From the NCBI GenBank assembly GCA_013297865.1, contig JAAFIP010000013.1, positions 1 to 64,000 on the forward strand: a stretch of DNA of 64,000 nucleotides, read 5' to 3'. Below, in pieces: positions 1 through 10,674 of this stretch. The notes below the pieces were generated by a model. That model was given only the letters and a program-made list of their open reading frames with translations. It did no database searches and was not told the DNA's origin. Within the stretch, counting starts at the first letter, position 1; each line of letters opens with the position of its first letter. Origin of the DNA: Polaromonas sp. (GTDB lineage Bacteria > Pseudomonadota > Gammaproteobacteria > Burkholderiales > Burkholderiaceae_C). The position numbers were made by a program, and so were the translations under genes.

Positions 1-19
1 CTCCAGCCGTGTTTGCCGC

Positions 20-49
20 GCGCTATGTGCAGCATGCTGCACATAGCGC
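20..49. repeat. Perfect 30-bp palindrome
   Basis: The two 15-base halves, GCGCTATGTGCAGCA and its exact reverse complement, abut without a spacer. It lies about 43 bases beyond the stop codon of the minus-strand membrane protein gene, so it could form a hairpin at that transcript's end. No T-run follows on either strand, so a classic intrinsic terminator is not shown. It could also be a protein-binding palindrome for a gene outside the window. Confidence 0.6.
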
Positions 50-92
50 ATCAACCTCGCAATCAAGTACGATTGCATCCCCGGACTCTGAA

Positions 93-1343
93 TCAATGCG
101 TAGCTGATCTTGGGGGCAGGTCAGCACGCCCAAACCGCTCTCGCAACAGGAGCACATGCCTTAACACCAATGTACTGGCAATCCCCAGCGCTGCCATCGC
201 CGTAGCAAATATATCGATACCCGCAATTTGCACATAGCCTTGCGCCACAATCATGGCGGAGGCCATGAAGAGCAGCGCCGCAAGCAGAACCCAATGCCCA
301 TACGGGTCACCACGGCGCAGGGCCAGCGTGCTGGCACCCAGGACCATCATCGTCGCCAATACAGCGCCTGCCACGTTGCCATACAGACGCCAGGAGTGTG
401 GCAGCACCAGGATTTGTACGACAGCATAGCCTGCGATCATCAGCGCCACCACCATAGTGGCCCGCTTGACCCAAGTACTGGCAGCACCACGCTCCAGGGC
501 CGACACGCACGCGCACAGCATGGTCGCAGACAGAATGCTGGCAAAAAATGGCTTGATTGCATCGTTAAACTGCGGCCATTCCGGGGTGAACCATAGAGCA
601 GCGTACCCGTTGAGTATGGTGATGCCTGCCGCCATGCTGGCGCTGTACAGCGCCAAAAACGTCGCTGCAGCACTGCGTGAGATAAACAACAGCAGGATAT
701 TCATCAACAATACCATGGCACTGGCACCAATCAATAACCCGGCGGTATTGGCCTGCAGCAGTCTGCGCTCACGCGATTCACGATCAGAGTTGATCTGCGC
801 CACCACACTGGCTGCGCCTGCGTTTTGCATGACAAGCACCACATCCATGGTGCCGGGGGTATCTTCAAAATGCAAAACGAAGGTTGCATATTGCCCCACT
901 ATTGGCCATTGTGACAAAGGCACAGTGTCGCCAGCCTGATGGCGTTGCCAGGGTTTTCCAGGCAAGCGCCAAAACATATCTACCCGGTCCATTCGCACCA
1001 GGGGGACTTCCAAAGTGTAGATATGTTCAGCTTGAGCTGATAGCGTAAATTTGGCTGCCGTGCGTTGATGCGACGACATAGTCCAACGGCCCTTGGAGTT
1101 GGCAGGTTGCGTAATGGTTTGCGTCTGACTCCAGAGTATGTCGGGGTCAAGCGCCCCTTGCAATGGCAGATCAAAAGCTGCCACCTGGTTTGGCAGGTTC
1201 AGGCTGTGCTGCGGAGCAATGATGACTGCAGCATCTGCCCATACGATAGACAGACTGCTGGCCATCCATAACAAAGCAGCCCATGCGCTGGATGTCACCA
1301 GCTTCGCACCCAACTTTTTAAACCCATACCTGCAAACAACCAT
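93..1343 (-). CDS. 7TMR-DISM-type membrane sensor lacking an output domain
   Basis: The 416-residue product starts with a hydrophobic signal segment (about residues 15-37, ending near VWADA). A periplasmic beta-rich region of the 7TMR-DISM extracellular type follows (about 40-190), then about seven membrane helices (about 200-400). It ends a few residues after the last helix (LLRERFGRAD). Its layout parallels the 682-residue protein at 24883-26931, which carries a GGDEF-like domain after the same point; here that domain is absent. The gene may be a truncated paralogue or a stand-alone sensor acting through a partner. No clear ribosome binding site precedes the chosen ATG, so the start is uncertain. 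The ligand is unknown. Confidence 0.6.
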   Translation of the reverse strand: MVVCRYGFKKLGAKLVTSSAWAALLWMASSLSIVWADAAVIIAPQHSLNLPNQVAAFDLPLQGALDPDILWSQTQTITQPANSKGRWTMSSHQRTAAKFTLSAQAEHIYTLEVPLVRMDRVDMFWRLPGKPWQRHQAGDTVPLSQWPIVGQYATFVLHFEDTPGTMDVVLVMQNAGAASVVAQINSDRESRERRLLQANTAGLLIGASAMVLLMNILLLFISRSAAATFLALYSASMAAGITILNGYAALWFTPEWPQFNDAIKPFFASILSATMLCACVSALERGAASTWVKRATMVVALMIAGYAVVQILVLPHSWRLYGNVAGAVLATMMVLGASTLALRRGDPYGHWVLLAALLFMASAMIVAQGYVQIAGIDIFATAMAALGIASTLVLRHVLLLRERFGRADLPPRSATH

Positions 1344-1572
1344 CGTTACATTGTAGGCATGGGTGATCTTGGATTAGTGGGTAAATATCACGGAATCGAT
1401 CCAGAAAATTAACTCTTTAATTTTCAATAAACCAATCATGTAAGTCGAAATAATATATTCACACCGCAGATTTATCGACATGGCCGAGCGCTCAAAATAC
1501 CGTTCTTGCGATTATTCAAACGGCTGACGGCGCAATATTTCAGTTGCGCTGCGGCGTCTTCAAGCCGTCAAC

Positions 1573-2049
1573 TCAAAGATAGCTGACAGCAATAATTTCG
1601 TAATGCTTTTCACCACTAGGCGCTTGCACCACCGCAGTATCGCCCTCTTCCTTGCCAATCAGGGCGCGAGCTATCGGACTGGAGATATTGATTAGTCCGT
1701 GTTTGAGATCGGCCTCATCCTCGCCCACGATCTGATACTTCACCTTGGCACCCGAGTCTTCATCCTGCAGTTCAACCGTCGCGCCAAACACGACCCGGCC
1801 AGTCGCTTCAAGCTGGGCAGGATCAATAACCTGCGCTGCCGACAGCTTGCCTTCGATTTCCAGGATGCGCCCTTCTATGAAGCCTTGACGGTCTTTGGCA
1901 GAGTCGTACTCTGCATTCTCACTGATGTCGCCCTGGGCACGAGCCTCAGCTATCGCGTTGATCACCCATGGACGGTCTACGGTTTTCAACTGGTGCAACT
2001 CAGCCTTGAGTTTCTCAGCGCCGCGTTTGGTGATAGGAATGGTAGCCAT
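1573..2049 (-). CDS. greA: Transcription elongation factor GreA
   Basis: The 158-residue protein has the standard GreA length. It has an N-terminal antiparallel coiled coil (about 1-75) with the conserved acidic tip (ARAQGDISENAEYDSAK) and a C-terminal FKBP-like domain (about 80-158). GreA enters the RNA polymerase secondary channel and stimulates cleavage of backtracked transcripts; the acidic tip residues position the catalytic metal. The gene lies downstream of carB on the same strand, separated by 145 bases that contain a hairpin with a following T-rich run, so it may be transcribed partly with carAB and partly on its own. Confidence 0.95.
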   Translation of the reverse strand: MATIPITKRGAEKLKAELHQLKTVDRPWVINAIAEARAQGDISENAEYDSAKDRQGFIEGRILEIEGKLSAAQVIDPAQLEATGRVVFGATVELQDEDSGAKVKYQIVGEDEADLKHGLINISSPIARALIGKEEGDTAVVQAPSGEKHYEIIAVSYL

Positions 2050-2061
2050 TTATTGAGCCTC

Positions 2062-2092
2062 AAAAGGAAAACCGCTGACATAAGCCAGCGGT
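2062..2092 (-). terminator. Hairpin with T-rich tail between carB and greA
   Basis: On the minus strand ACCGCTG and CAGCGGT form a 7-bp stem around an 8-base loop, followed by TTTTCCTTTT. It sits 12 bases before greA and downstream of carB, so it could terminate or attenuate carAB read-through into greA. The interrupted T-run makes it a moderate candidate. Confidence 0.5.
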
Positions 2093-2194
2093 CGGTATGG
2101 GTTAACAGGTATTTTAGCGAATCTAGGGTGAACTGACCTTACCCTGTCTGAAGGGCCAAGCACTCACCATATTCACCACTAGTCCGCTTTGTAC

Positions 2195-5100
2195 TCACGC
2201 CAGGGCGCTATGCATTTCCTGAACGCTGATCACACCCAGCTTGTCCATATATTTCATGCCCTCCACAGCCGCCTCGGCACCTGCGATGGTAGTGAATGTT
2301 GTAACACGCGCCAGCAAGCTGGATGTACGTATGGCCCGGCTGTCAGCGATGGCGTTGCGGCGCTCTTCCACCGTGTTGACCACCATGGCAATCTCGTTGT
2401 TTTTGATCATGTCCACGACGTGTGGACGGCCTTCAGTTACTTTGTTGACCGTCTGTACCTTGATGCCTGCAGCTTCGATGGCTGCTGCCGTGCCTTTGGT
2501 GGCAACCACTTCAAACTGCATCGCCACCAAACTGCGCGCTACTTCCACGGCGCGGGCTTTGTCATTGTTTTTTACCGTGAGAAACACTTTGCCTGCTTTA
2601 GGCAGTTTGGTGCCTGCGCCGAGTTGAGATTTCACAAAGGCTTCACCAAAAGTTTTGGCCACGCCCATCACCTCCCCTGTGGACTTCATCTCAGGACCGA
2701 GGATGGTATCTACGCCAGGGAACTTGACGAAAGGAAACACGGCCTCCTTCACGCTGAAATACGGTGGCGTGACTTCTTTGGTAATGCCTTGCGAGACCAG
2801 AGATTGACCCGCCATGCAGCGGGCTGCCACTTTGGCCAGCTGGATACCGGTCGCTTTGCTCACATAAGGCACTGTGCGGGATGCGCGGGGGTTAACCTCG
2901 AGAACATAAATCACATCCTTGCCATCCACATGTTGAATGGCGAACTGCACGTTCATCAGACCCACCACATTGAGCGCTCCCGCCATGGCTGCAGACTGGC
3001 GCTTGAGCTCATCCACCGTCTCTTTGGACAGCGAATACGGCGGCAAAGAGCAGGCTGAGTCGCCGCTGTGCACGCCGGCCTGTTCAATATGCTCCATCAC
3101 GCCACCGATGAAAGTTTTACCTTCAGGGTCGCGCAGGCAATCGACATCGCATTCGATCGCATCGTTCAAAAAGCGGTCCAGCAGCACGGGGGAATCATTA
3201 CTGACCTTCACCGCTTCGCGCATGTAGCGCTCGAGGTCGCGTTGCTCGTGCACGATCTCCATGGCACGGCCACCCAGCACGTAGCTGGGGCGCACGACAA
3301 GGGGGTAACCCAGGCTGGTGGCTTTTTCCAGTGCCTCAGCCTCGGTGCGCGCCGTGGCGTTGGGCGGCTGTTTCAGGCCCAGCTCGCGCAGCAGGGCCGA
3401 AAAACGCTCGCGGTCTTCGGCAGCGTCAATCATGTCAGGCGAAGTGCCAATGATGGGCACGCCGTTGGCTTCCAGGTCGAGTGCGAGCTTGAGTGGCGTT
3501 TGGCCACCGTACTGCACGATCACGCCCCAGGGCTTTTCTTTGTCCACGATTTCCAACACGTCTTCCAGCGTCAGTGGCTCGAAGTACAGGCGATCCGACG
3601 TGTCGTAGTCGGTGGACACGGTCTCGGGGTTACAGTTGACCATGATGGTCTCGTAACCGTCTTCGCGCATGGCCAGCGCGGCGTGCACGCAGCAGTAATC
3701 AAACTCAATACCCTGGCCAATCCGGTTAGGGCCGCCGCCTAGTACCATAATCTTTTTATTCTGCGTCGGTTCGGCTTCACACTGCGCGGCGCTCTGGCCT
3801 GGACCGAATGGACCCGTGACAAAACCTTCGTAGGTGCTGTACATATAGGCCGTGTTGGTGGCAAATTCTGCGGCGCAGGTGTCCACACGCTTGTACACAG
3901 GGCGAATGCCCATGGCGCGGCGCTTTTCGCGGATGATCTTGTCAGTCGTTTTGAACTGGCGTGCCAAGCGGCGATCGGAAAACCCCTTTTGCTTGAGCTT
4001 GAGCATCTCGTCTTTGCTGACAGCGTCAAGCGAAGTCTTTTCCAGCTCCAGCTCGATCTTCACAATTTCTTCGATCTGCACCAGGAACCACGGATCGATC
4101 TTGGTCAGTGCGAATACCTCGGCTACGCTCATGCCTTGCGCAAACGCATCTCCCACATACCAAATGCGCTCAGGGCCGGGCTCGCCCAGCTCCTTTTCCA
4201 GCACTTCACGGTCCTGGGTTTTTTCGTTCAGTCCATCTACGCCCACTTCCAGGCCGCGCAGCGCCTTCTGGAAACTCTCCTGAAAGGTACGGCCCATGGC
4301 CATCACTTCGCCCACGCTCTTCATTTGCGTGGTCAGCCGATCGTTGGCATCCTTGAATTTTTCAAACGCAAAACGGGGGATTTTGGTGACGACATAGTCG
4401 ATGCTCGGTTCAAACGAGGCTGGCGTGGCGCCTCCTGTGATTTCGTTGCGCAGCTCGTCCAGCGTATAGCCGCAGGCCAGTTTGGCCGCCACTTTAGCAA
4501 TCGGGAAGCCTGTAGCTTTACTGGCAAGCGCACTGGAGCGGGAGACGCGCGGATTCATCTCGATCACAATCATCCTGCCATCTTGGGGATTGATCGAGAA
4601 CTGCACATTCGAGCCACCCGTGTCCACGCCAATCTCGCGCAGCACCGCCAGCGATGCATTGCGCAAAATCTGATATTCCTTGTCGGTCAGTGTCTGCGCA
4701 GGTGCCACGGTGATCGAGTCACCGGTATGCACACCCATGGGGTCGAGGTTTTCAATCGAGCAGATGATGATGCAGTTGTCCGCCTTGTCGCGCACCACTT
4801 CCATTTCATACTCTTTCCAGCCGAGCAGGGACTCTTCAATCAACAGCTCGTTGGTAGGCGAGGCTTCCAGGCCGCGCTTGCAAATTGTCTCGAATTCTTC
4901 GGCGTTGTAGGCAATGCCGCCGCCCGTGCCGCCCAAGGTAAAGCTGGGGCGAATGACGGTGGGGAAGCCCAGTGTCTTCTGCACCGTCCAGGCCTCATCC
5001 ATCGAATGCGCAATGCCCGAGCGCGCCGAGCCCAGACCAATCTTGGTCATCGCGTCTTTGAACTTCAGTCGGTCCTCAGCCTTGTCAATCGCCTCGGGTG

Positions 5101-5476
5101 TTGCGCCAATCAGCTCCACTGGCTTGCCAGTAGCCGCGCCGCGGTATTTGTCCAGCACGCCATTGCGCCACAGATCGAGTGCGCAGTTGAGCGCTGTCTG
5201 CCCGCCCATGGTCGGCAAAATCGCATCGGGTTGTTCTTTGGCGATGATCTTCTCCACCGTCTGCCAGGTGATCGGCTCGATGTAGGTCACATCGGCTGTT
5301 GCCGGGTCGGTCATGATCGTGGCCGGGTTGCTGTTGATCAGAATGACCTTGTAGCCCTCTTCGCGCAGCGCCTTGCAAGCCTGCACACCGGAGTAGTCAA
5401 ACTCGCAAGCCTGACCAATGATGATCGGGCCTGCGCCGATGATGAGGATACTTTTGATGTCTGTACGTTTTGGCAT
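2195..5476 (-). CDS. carB: Carbamoyl-phosphate synthase large subunit
   Basis: This 1093-residue protein is the large subunit of the enzyme making carbamoyl phosphate from glutamine, bicarbonate and two ATP for pyrimidine and arginine synthesis. The two homologous ATP-grasp halves are visible: the carboxyphosphate half begins [20 protein letters not shown] and the carbamoyl-phosphate half begins near residue 560 ([20 protein letters not shown]). The C-terminal ~150 residues are the allosteric MGS-like domain ([20 protein letters not shown]). It is slightly longer than the E. coli protein (1073). One base separates its ATG from the carA stop codon, which indicates translational coupling. Confidence 0.97.
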   Translation of the reverse strand: MPKRTDIKSILIIGAGPIIIGQACEFDYSGVQACKALREEGYKVILINSNPATIMTDPATADVTYIEPITWQTVEKIIAKEQPDAILPTMGGQTALNCALDLWRNGVLDKYRGAATGKPVELIGATPEAIDKAEDRLKFKDAMTKIGLGSARSGIAHSMDEAWTVQKTLGFPTVIRPSFTLGGTGGGIAYNAEEFETICKRGLEASPTNELLIEESLLGWKEYEMEVVRDKADNCIIICSIENLDPMGVHTGDSITVAPAQTLTDKEYQILRNASLAVLREIGVDTGGSNVQFSINPQDGRMIVIEMNPRVSRSSALASKATGFPIAKVAAKLACGYTLDELRNEITGGATPASFEPSIDYVVTKIPRFAFEKFKDANDRLTTQMKSVGEVMAMGRTFQESFQKALRGLEVGVDGLNEKTQDREVLEKELGEPGPERIWYVGDAFAQGMSVAEVFALTKIDPWFLVQIEEIVKIELELEKTSLDAVSKDEMLKLKQKGFSDRRLARQFKTTDKIIREKRRAMGIRPVYKRVDTCAAEFATNTAYMYSTYEGFVTGPFGPGQSAAQCEAEPTQNKKIMVLGGGPNRIGQGIEFDYCCVHAALAMREDGYETIMVNCNPETVSTDYDTSDRLYFEPLTLEDVLEIVDKEKPWGVIVQYGGQTPLKLALDLEANGVPIIGTSPDMIDAAEDRERFSALLRELGLKQPPNATARTEAEALEKATSLGYPLVVRPSYVLGGRAMEIVHEQRDLERYMREAVKVSNDSPVLLDRFLNDAIECDVDCLRDPEGKTFIGGVMEHIEQAGVHSGDSACSLPPYSLSKETVDELKRQSAAMAGALNVVGLMNVQFAIQHVDGKDVIYVLEVNPRASRTVPYVSKATGIQLAKVAARCMAGQSLVSQGITKEVTPPYFSVKEAVFPFVKFPGVDTILGPEMKSTGEVMGVAKTFGEAFVKSQLGAGTKLPKAGKVFLTVKNNDKARAVEVARSLVAMQFEVVATKGTAAAIEAAGIKVQTVNKVTEGRPHVVDMIKNNEIAMVVNTVEERRNAIADSRAIRTSSLLARVTTFTTIAGAEAAVEGMKYMDKLGVISVQEMHSALA

Positions 5477-5477
5477 A

Positions 5478-6656
5478 TTAATTCAACTCCATCATTTTGA
5501 TGAAGCGATCAAAGAGGTAGCTGATGTCGTGCGGCCCGGGCGATGCTTCGGGGTGGCCCTGGAAGCAGAAGGCGGGTTTGTCGGTACGGGCCAAGCCTTG
5601 CAGCGTGTTGTCGAACAAAGAGATGTGCGTCGGCCGCAGGTTGGCAGGTAGCGATTTCTCGTCCACCGCAAAGCCATGGTTTTGGCTGGTGATGCTGACG
5701 CGGCCATTGTCGAGGTCTTTCACCGGGTGGTTGGCACCGTGATGGCCAAATTTCATTTTGAAGGTTTTAGCACCCGATGCCAAAGCCATGATTTGGTGGC
5801 CCAGACAAATGCCGAAGGTGGGCACACCGGTCTCGATGATCTCGCGGGTGGCGGCAATGGCGTAGTCGCAGGGCTCTGGGTCACCAGGGCCATTGGAGAG
5901 AAACACTCCATTGGGTTTCAAGGCGAGCACATCTTTGGCACTGGTTTGCGCGGGCACCACGGTGACTTTGCAGCCGCGCTGTGCCAGCATGCGCAGAATA
6001 TTGAACTTCACGCCAAAGTCAAACGCCACCACATGAAACCTGGGCGCTGTTTGCTCACCATAGCCTGGCTTGCCGCTGGCTTGGGAGAGTTGCCACTCCG
6101 TTTGTGACCAGGCATAGGACGTGTTAACTGAAACGACCTTGGCAAGGTCCAGGCCTGCCATCGAAGGCGCGGCTTTGGCTGCAGCTACAGCTTTGTCAAT
6201 CGCCGCCTGCGTGACGGTTTCACCTGCCTGCAGACCTACGATAGCGCCGTTTTGCGCGCCATGGGTGCGCAGATGGCGGGTGAGCTGGCGGGTGTCGATA
6301 TGGGCGATGGCAACGCAGTTTTCTTTCACCAGATAATCTGACAAAGTCATCTCTGAGCGGAAGTTACTGGCTATCAAAGGCAGGTCTTTGATAATTAGAC
6401 CGGCGGCAAAAACTTTGCGGGACTCGACATCCTGGCTGCTGGTGCCGTAGTTGCCGATATGGGGATAAGTGAGCGTGACGATTTGCTGGCAATAGCTGGG
6501 ATCGGTCAGAATTTCCTGGTAGCCGGACATCGCGGTGTTAAACACCACTTCACCAACAGTATGACCAGATGCGCCGATGGAGGAGCCAACAAACACGGTG
6601 CCGTCAGCGAGGGCGAGAATCGCAGGGGGATGGGCTGACTTCAAAGACAAAAGCAC
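5478..6656 (-). CDS. carA: Carbamoyl-phosphate synthase small subunit
   Basis: This 392-residue glutaminase subunit hydrolyses glutamine and passes ammonia to CarB. The N-terminal CPSase small domain covers about 1-150. The class I glutamine amidotransferase domain (about 207-385) carries the nucleophile Cys284 in FGICLGHQ and the His368/Glu370 pair in [13 protein letters not shown], so it should be active. It is the first gene of a carA-carB operon. A TATAAT -10 candidate lies 136 bases upstream of the start, leaving a long leader in which a pyrimidine- or arginine-responsive control could act; no specific control element was recognised. Confidence 0.97.
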   Translation of the reverse strand: MLLSLKSAHPPAILALADGTVFVGSSIGASGHTVGEVVFNTAMSGYQEILTDPSYCQQIVTLTYPHIGNYGTSSQDVESRKVFAAGLIIKDLPLIASNFRSEMTLSDYLVKENCVAIAHIDTRQLTRHLRTHGAQNGAIVGLQAGETVTQAAIDKAVAAAKAAPSMAGLDLAKVVSVNTSYAWSQTEWQLSQASGKPGYGEQTAPRFHVVAFDFGVKFNILRMLAQRGCKVTVVPAQTSAKDVLALKPNGVFLSNGPGDPEPCDYAIAATREIIETGVPTFGICLGHQIMALASGAKTFKMKFGHHGANHPVKDLDNGRVSITSQNHGFAVDEKSLPANLRPTHISLFDNTLQGLARTDKPAFCFQGHPEASPGPHDISYLFDRFIKMMELN

Positions 6657-6791
6657 TGGGTTTTCTCCGTTTTTCTTCGGGTACGCCCTAGCGCTTCAAA
6701 ACCCGTCTTTTAGACGAAGTTCAGTGAAGCTGTGCTTGGTTGAAGTGGCTTTGAATGCGTAAGGCGTGGGGTGGTTGCGGGAAAGCCTCTT

Positions 6792-6797
6792 ATTATA
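6792..6797 (-). promoter_or_regulatory. Candidate -10 box of carAB
   Basis: Read on the minus strand this is a perfect TATAAT, in the otherwise gene-free stretch between the RNA methyltransferase gene and carA. No good -35 hexamer stands 16-18 bases upstream, so activation or an alternative promoter is possible. Confidence 0.45.
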
Positions 6798-6843
6798 GCC
6801 GAGCGCGGGTTTGCACTATGCTCCACGCAGGCAAAAAACCTAT

Positions 6844-7626
6844 CTAAATTGCTACCGATGCACTGGCATGCAGGCAGATAGCAGCCGCCGCAGCCACATT
6901 GAGCGATTCTTCGCCACCGGGCTGGGCGATGCGCACATGCCAGCGCGCTGCTGCCATCAACTCGCTGCAGATACCCTGCCCTTCATGGCCCAAAGCCCAG
7001 TTGAGCTGCGCTGGCAGCTCTTTTTTCTGCAGCATGTCATGCAAATACTGACCTTGGTGGCTGCTGGTTACCGCCAGCGGATGGCTCAGGCTAGCAACAT
7101 CGTCGCTGCTTGCCCCCTCAATCAAATGCAGCCCAAAATGCGCCCCCATGCCAGCACGCAGCACTTTGGGTGACCATAATGCCGCACTGCCCTTGAGCGC
7201 GATAACCTGGGTAAAACCAAAAGCTGCGGCACTGCGCAGCACGCTACCGACATTGCCCGGATCTTGCAAACGGTCCAGAACCACGCTGCGCGCTTCGGGC
7301 AACAGCGCGGTTTGCGCAGGCAGATCACAGACGAACCCGATGCCGGGCAGCGAATCCAGCGGGCTAATTTCTGCCATCAAGGCATCTGGAATCACTATTA
7401 ATTTAATAGCTGCTCCCGCGATATTTGATTGGGCTAGAGCCTGTTTTGACTCTAAAACGACGGCTATAGAGGGCTGAAAACCCTTTTGCATATAGGCGCT
7501 GCACAGATGCTCACCTTCAATCCATACCCGTCCGGTTTTTCGGTAAGCCGCGCCATCTGCAGCAAGCTTGCGAAGCTCTTTGAGCAGCGGATTGTCGCGC
7601 GAGGTGATAGTGACTGGCTCGGTCAT
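6844..7626 (-). CDS. TrmH/SpoU-family RNA 2'-O-methyltransferase
   Basis: The 260-residue protein has an N-terminal substrate-binding domain (about 1-105; [21 protein letters not shown]) and a C-terminal SPOUT knot fold. The three SPOUT motifs are visible: [29 protein letters not shown] and [11 protein letters not shown]. Such enzymes methylate the 2'-hydroxyl of rRNA or tRNA with S-adenosylmethionine; the exact target cannot be told. Residues 64-78 ([15 protein letters not shown]) are encoded by an in-frame copy of the dispersed repeat. The start overlaps the rnhB stop by four bases, so the two are translationally coupled at the end of the lpx operon. Confidence 0.88.
   Translation of the reverse strand: MTEPVTITSRDNPLLKELRKLAADGAAYRKTGRVWIEGEHLCSAYMQKGFQPSIAVVLESKQALAQSNIAGAAIKLIVIPDALMAEISPLDSLPGIGFVCDLPAQTALLPEARSVVLDRLQDPGNVGSVLRSAAAFGFTQVIALKGSAALWSPKVLRAGMGAHFGLHLIEGASSDDVASLSHPLAVTSSHQGQYLHDMLQKKELPAQLNWALGHEGQGICSELMAAARWHVRIAQPGGEESLNVAAAAAICLHASASVAI
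7395..7441 (+). repeat. Dispersed ~45-bp repeat, copy 1 (inside the TrmH-family gene)
   Basis: It matches the core AATAGCTGCTCCCGCGATAT followed by GGGCTAGAGCC. It lies wholly inside the RNA methyltransferase gene. Read on the gene's strand it encodes [15 protein letters not shown] without a stop or frame disruption, in the linker between the N-terminal domain and the SPOUT domain. Confidence 0.85.
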
Positions 7627-8270
7627 GCAGCGCCTTCAATGGCTGCGCGCACAGGTGCAAAGCTTCTGCGATGCACAGGCGACGCTCCATGGGTCTTGAG
7701 TGCCGCCATGTGCACTGCTGTACCGTAGCCTTTGTGCCCGTCAAAACCATACTCGGGGTATTGGGCATGCATGTCGCTGCACTGCCTGTCACGGGTGACT
7801 TTGGCAATGATCGATGCTGCTGAAATGGCCTGTACCTTGGCGTCGCCCTGCACAATGGCCTCTGCCAGTACATCCAGCGTGGGAATGCGGTTGCCATCCA
7901 CCAGCACTTTGACAGGTTTCAGGCGCAGTCCGGCTACGGCACGTTGCATGGCCAGCATGGTGGCTTGCAGGATGTTGAGTCGGTCAATTTCCTCGACACT
8001 GGCCTGGCCTACGCCAACACACAATGCTTTGGCACGAATTTCGTCGTACAGCTTCTCGCGCCTGAGCGCAGTGAGCTTTTTGGAGTCTGCCAAACCCTTG
8101 ATCGGATTGGCATCGTCCAGAATCACTGCCGCAGCTACCACGGGGCCTGCCAGCGGGCCACGCCCCGCCTCGTCTACACCAGCCACCAGACCAGGAACCT
8201 CCCATACCAAAGCTACCTGCTGCATGGCGACAGGTTTTTTGGTGCGCTTGGTTACGGGTTTAGCTTTCAC
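7623..8270 (-). CDS. rnhB: Ribonuclease HII
   Basis: RNase HII nicks DNA 5' of misincorporated ribonucleotides and degrades RNA in RNA-DNA hybrids. The signature [15 protein letters not shown] (residues 31-45) gives the first two acidic metal ligands, VLVDGNRIP a further one, and [12 protein letters not shown] is also typical. The frame opens at a GTG that overlaps the end of lpxB by 11 bases. A later ATG ([10 protein letters not shown], start at 8225) would remove only a basic, non-conserved N-terminus, so the start is open. It is the penultimate gene of the lipid A block. Confidence 0.93.
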   Translation of the reverse strand: MKAKPVTKRTKKPVAMQQVALVWEVPGLVAGVDEAGRGPLAGPVVAAAVILDDANPIKGLADSKKLTALRREKLYDEIRAKALCVGVGQASVEEIDRLNILQATMLAMQRAVAGLRLKPVKVLVDGNRIPTLDVLAEAIVQGDAKVQAISAASIIAKVTRDRQCSDMHAQYPEYGFDGHKGYGTAVHMAALKTHGASPVHRRSFAPVRAAIEGAA

Positions 8271-9411
8271 GGGAGATCACTTGGGCTATGGCTTGGCTAG
8301 CCAGCGATGCAGTGTCGCGCAGCAGCTCGGCATGCAACTGGGTAAAACGTTGTTCGAGAGCGCGTATTTTCTCAGGTTGTGCCAGCCAGTCCAAAAGCGC
8401 CTGTGACAGGGCCTGCGGTGTGGCAGCGGTCTGCAGATACTCGGGGACCACAAACTCACCGCACAGGATATTGGGCAAGCCGACCCAGTGCTGGAGTTTT
8501 TTACGCCGCATCATCTGCCAGCTGATCCAGTGCATGTTGTAGGCGATGACCATGGGGCGCTTGAACAGGGCTGCCTCCAGCGTGGCTGTGCCACTGGCAA
8601 TCAGGGTGACGTCACATGCGGCCAATGCAGCGTGCGACTGACCGTCGAGCAAAATCAGCCTGTCGGCAACCCCTGCTTGCCGTGCATGCTTCTCTATGGC
8701 GTTGCGCAAGCCTGGAGCACACGGAACTATGAATTTCATGGCTGGCTGCGCGGTATGCAAAAGCGCCACCGTTTTGAAAAACACCTCCGCAAGATATTGC
8801 ACTTCCGATTGTCGGCTGCCAGGCAGCACAGCTACCACCACATCATCATGCGCCAGGCCCAAGCTTTGGCGTGCGTTCTGGCGGTCTGGCTGCATTGCAA
8901 TGGTGTGGGCCAGTGGATGCCCTACATAGGTGGCATCAATGCCCGCCTGGTCGTAAAGCGCCTTTTCAAACGGAAAGATGCACAGCACATGGTCTACCGC
9001 CTTGCGAATTTTCTCGATGCGCTCAGGCCGCCAGGCCCATATGCTGGGGCTGACGAAATGCACCGTCTTGATGCCACGCGCTTTGAGCTGGGTTTCCAGA
9101 TCCAGATTGAAATCTGGCGCGTCGATACCGATAAATACATCCGGAGGGTCTGACAGCAGACGCTGCAGCAGCTGTTTGCGAATATCTACTATCTCGCGGT
9201 AATGGCGCAATACCTCAACATAACCGCGCACGGCCAGTTTGTCACTGCTCCACAATGCCTGAAAGCCTTGGCGCTGCAATTGTGGTCCACCAATGCCGTA
9301 AGCCTGTACATCAGGCCAGCGCTGCCTCAAGGCTCCCAGCAGCAAGCTGCCCAGCAGATCCCCCGAAGCCTCACCCGCCACCATGGCTACGCGCAAGAGG
9401 GATGAAGACAT
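8260..9411 (-). CDS. lpxB: Lipid-A-disaccharide synthase
   Basis: This 383-residue GT19 glycosyltransferase joins lipid X and UDP-2,3-diacylglucosamine to form the lipid A disaccharide at the inner face of the cytoplasmic membrane. The N-terminus [16 protein letters not shown] and the segments [25 protein letters not shown] and [14 protein letters not shown] are all characteristic. It follows lpxA by 21 bases and overlaps rnhB, in the conserved lpxD-fabZ-lpxA-lpxB-rnhB order. Confidence 0.96.
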   Translation of the reverse strand: MSSSLLRVAMVAGEASGDLLGSLLLGALRQRWPDVQAYGIGGPQLQRQGFQALWSSDKLAVRGYVEVLRHYREIVDIRKQLLQRLLSDPPDVFIGIDAPDFNLDLETQLKARGIKTVHFVSPSIWAWRPERIEKIRKAVDHVLCIFPFEKALYDQAGIDATYVGHPLAHTIAMQPDRQNARQSLGLAHDDVVVAVLPGSRQSEVQYLAEVFFKTVALLHTAQPAMKFIVPCAPGLRNAIEKHARQAGVADRLILLDGQSHAALAACDVTLIASGTATLEAALFKRPMVIAYNMHWISWQMMRRKKLQHWVGLPNILCGEFVVPEYLQTAATPQALSQALLDWLAQPEKIRALEQRFTQLHAELLRDTASLASQAIAQVISRES

Positions 9412-9432
9412 GGTTAACCAGCGCGCCCCGTG

Positions 9433-10227
9433 CTATCGCACAATGCCGCGCTCTGCAGATACGTTAGCCAGAAAGCCGTTCATCATCTGCACATCGGCAT
9501 GCGCCTCGGGGTGACTGCTGGCTAATTCGCTGATTTTGCTCTGCGCAGCTTCCAGAGACAGGTCATCGCGGTACAGCGCCTTGTACATGGCTTTGACTGC
9601 GCTAATGCGCTCGGCGCTAAAGCCCCTGCGGCGCAGGCCTTCGTAGTTCATGCTGCGCGCAGCCGCCGGCTGGCCCTGGCACATCACGAAGGGTGGCAGG
9701 TGAGCAAACAGCAACGAGCACATGGCCGTCATGCTGTGCGCGCCAATGTGCACAAACTGGTGCACCACCGTAAAACCACCGAGGATCACAAAGTCGCCCA
9801 CCACCACGTGCCCGGCAAGCTGCGAATTATTGGCAAAGGTCGTGTCATTGCCTACGATGCAGTCGTGCGCCAGATGCACATAGGCCATCAGCCAATTGCG
9901 GTCGCCGACACGGGTGACTGCGCCACCCCCCGGTGAACCCATGTTGAAAGTGCAGAATTCGCGGATGGTGTTGTCATTGCCAATGATCAGCTCGCAAGGC
10001 TCGCCAGCATACTTTTTATCCTGTGGTATGGCTCCCAGTGAGCTGAACTGGAAAATGCGGTTGTTTTTACCGATCGTAGTGTGGCCTTCGATCACTACAT
10101 GGGGCCCCACTGTGGTTCCCGCATCAATTTTCACATGCGGCCCAATTACGCTGTACGGCCCCACACTGACAGTGCTGTCCAGCTGCGCCTTGGGATCAAT
10201 GACGGCGGTTGCGTGAATCAGACTCAT
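9433..10227 (-). CDS. lpxA: UDP-N-acetylglucosamine O-acyltransferase
   Basis: This 264-residue left-handed beta-helix acyltransferase catalyses the first step of lipid A synthesis, moving an R-3-hydroxyacyl chain from acyl carrier protein to UDP-GlcNAc. Hexapeptide repeats run through about residues 1-190 ([20 protein letters not shown] onward), with the active-site region [20 protein letters not shown] containing the catalytic His. The C-terminal helical domain carries [14 protein letters not shown]. It sits 9 bases after fabZ. Confidence 0.97.
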   Translation of the reverse strand: MSLIHATAVIDPKAQLDSTVSVGPYSVIGPHVKIDAGTTVGPHVVIEGHTTIGKNNRIFQFSSLGAIPQDKKYAGEPCELIIGNDNTIREFCTFNMGSPGGGAVTRVGDRNWLMAYVHLAHDCIVGNDTTFANNSQLAGHVVVGDFVILGGFTVVHQFVHIGAHSMTAMCSLLFAHLPPFVMCQGQPAAARSMNYEGLRRRGFSAERISAVKAMYKALYRDDLSLEAAQSKISELASSHPEAHADVQMMNGFLANVSAERGIVR

Positions 10228-10236
10228 GGCCGGACC

Positions 10237-10674
10237 TCAAGCAATACTGCGCATCGCACAGGTCAACTCTGCTTCAACCGCCAGTTCCTCGCCGACCATA
10301 GCCTTGGCCTGGAACTTGAAAATGCCCGCCTTCATGCGACCCATCGTGACATGCAATATCAGTTGATCGCCTGGCTCTACAGGGCGTTTGAATCGTGCGC
10401 CGTCAATGCCTGCAAAGTAGTACACGGTATTTTCATCCGGTATGACATCCAGGGCGTCAAAAGCCAGCAAGGCAGCGGCCGGCGCCAGAGCCTCCAGCAT
10501 CAATACCCCAGGCATTACAGGCCTGCGAGGGAAGTGCCCGGTGAAATACGGCTCGTTGATCGTCACATTCTTGAGCGCCTTGATCGACTTGCCTTTCTCA
10601 ATCTCCAGCACGCGGTCTACCAGCAAAATCGGATAGCGATGGGGCAATATGGTCAAAATTTTATGGATGTCCAT
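10237..10674 (-). CDS. fabZ: 3-hydroxyacyl-ACP dehydratase FabZ
   Basis: This 145-residue hot-dog-fold dehydratase removes water from 3-hydroxyacyl-ACP in fatty-acid elongation. The motif [15 protein letters not shown], the catalytic His in [15 protein letters not shown] and the catalytic Glu in [15 protein letters not shown] are visible. Its ATG shares one base with the lpxD stop codon (TAATG), so the two are coupled. FabZ and LpxA/LpxD compete for the same 3-hydroxyacyl-ACP pool, which fits the co-transcription. Confidence 0.96.
   Translation of the reverse strand: MDIHKILTILPHRYPILLVDRVLEIEKGKSIKALKNVTINEPYFTGHFPRRPVMPGVLMLEALAPAAALLAFDALDVIPDENTVYYFAGIDGARFKRPVEPGDQLILHVTMGRMKAGIFKFQAKAMVGEELAVEAELTCAMRSIA

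Noticed and set aside
2189-5500. Long open frames on the plus strand opposite carB (up to 503 codons)
   Set aside because: carB is unmistakable on the minus strand. The plus-strand frames are rich in His, Arg and Gln, as expected from the antisense of high-G+C coding DNA, and show no known motif.
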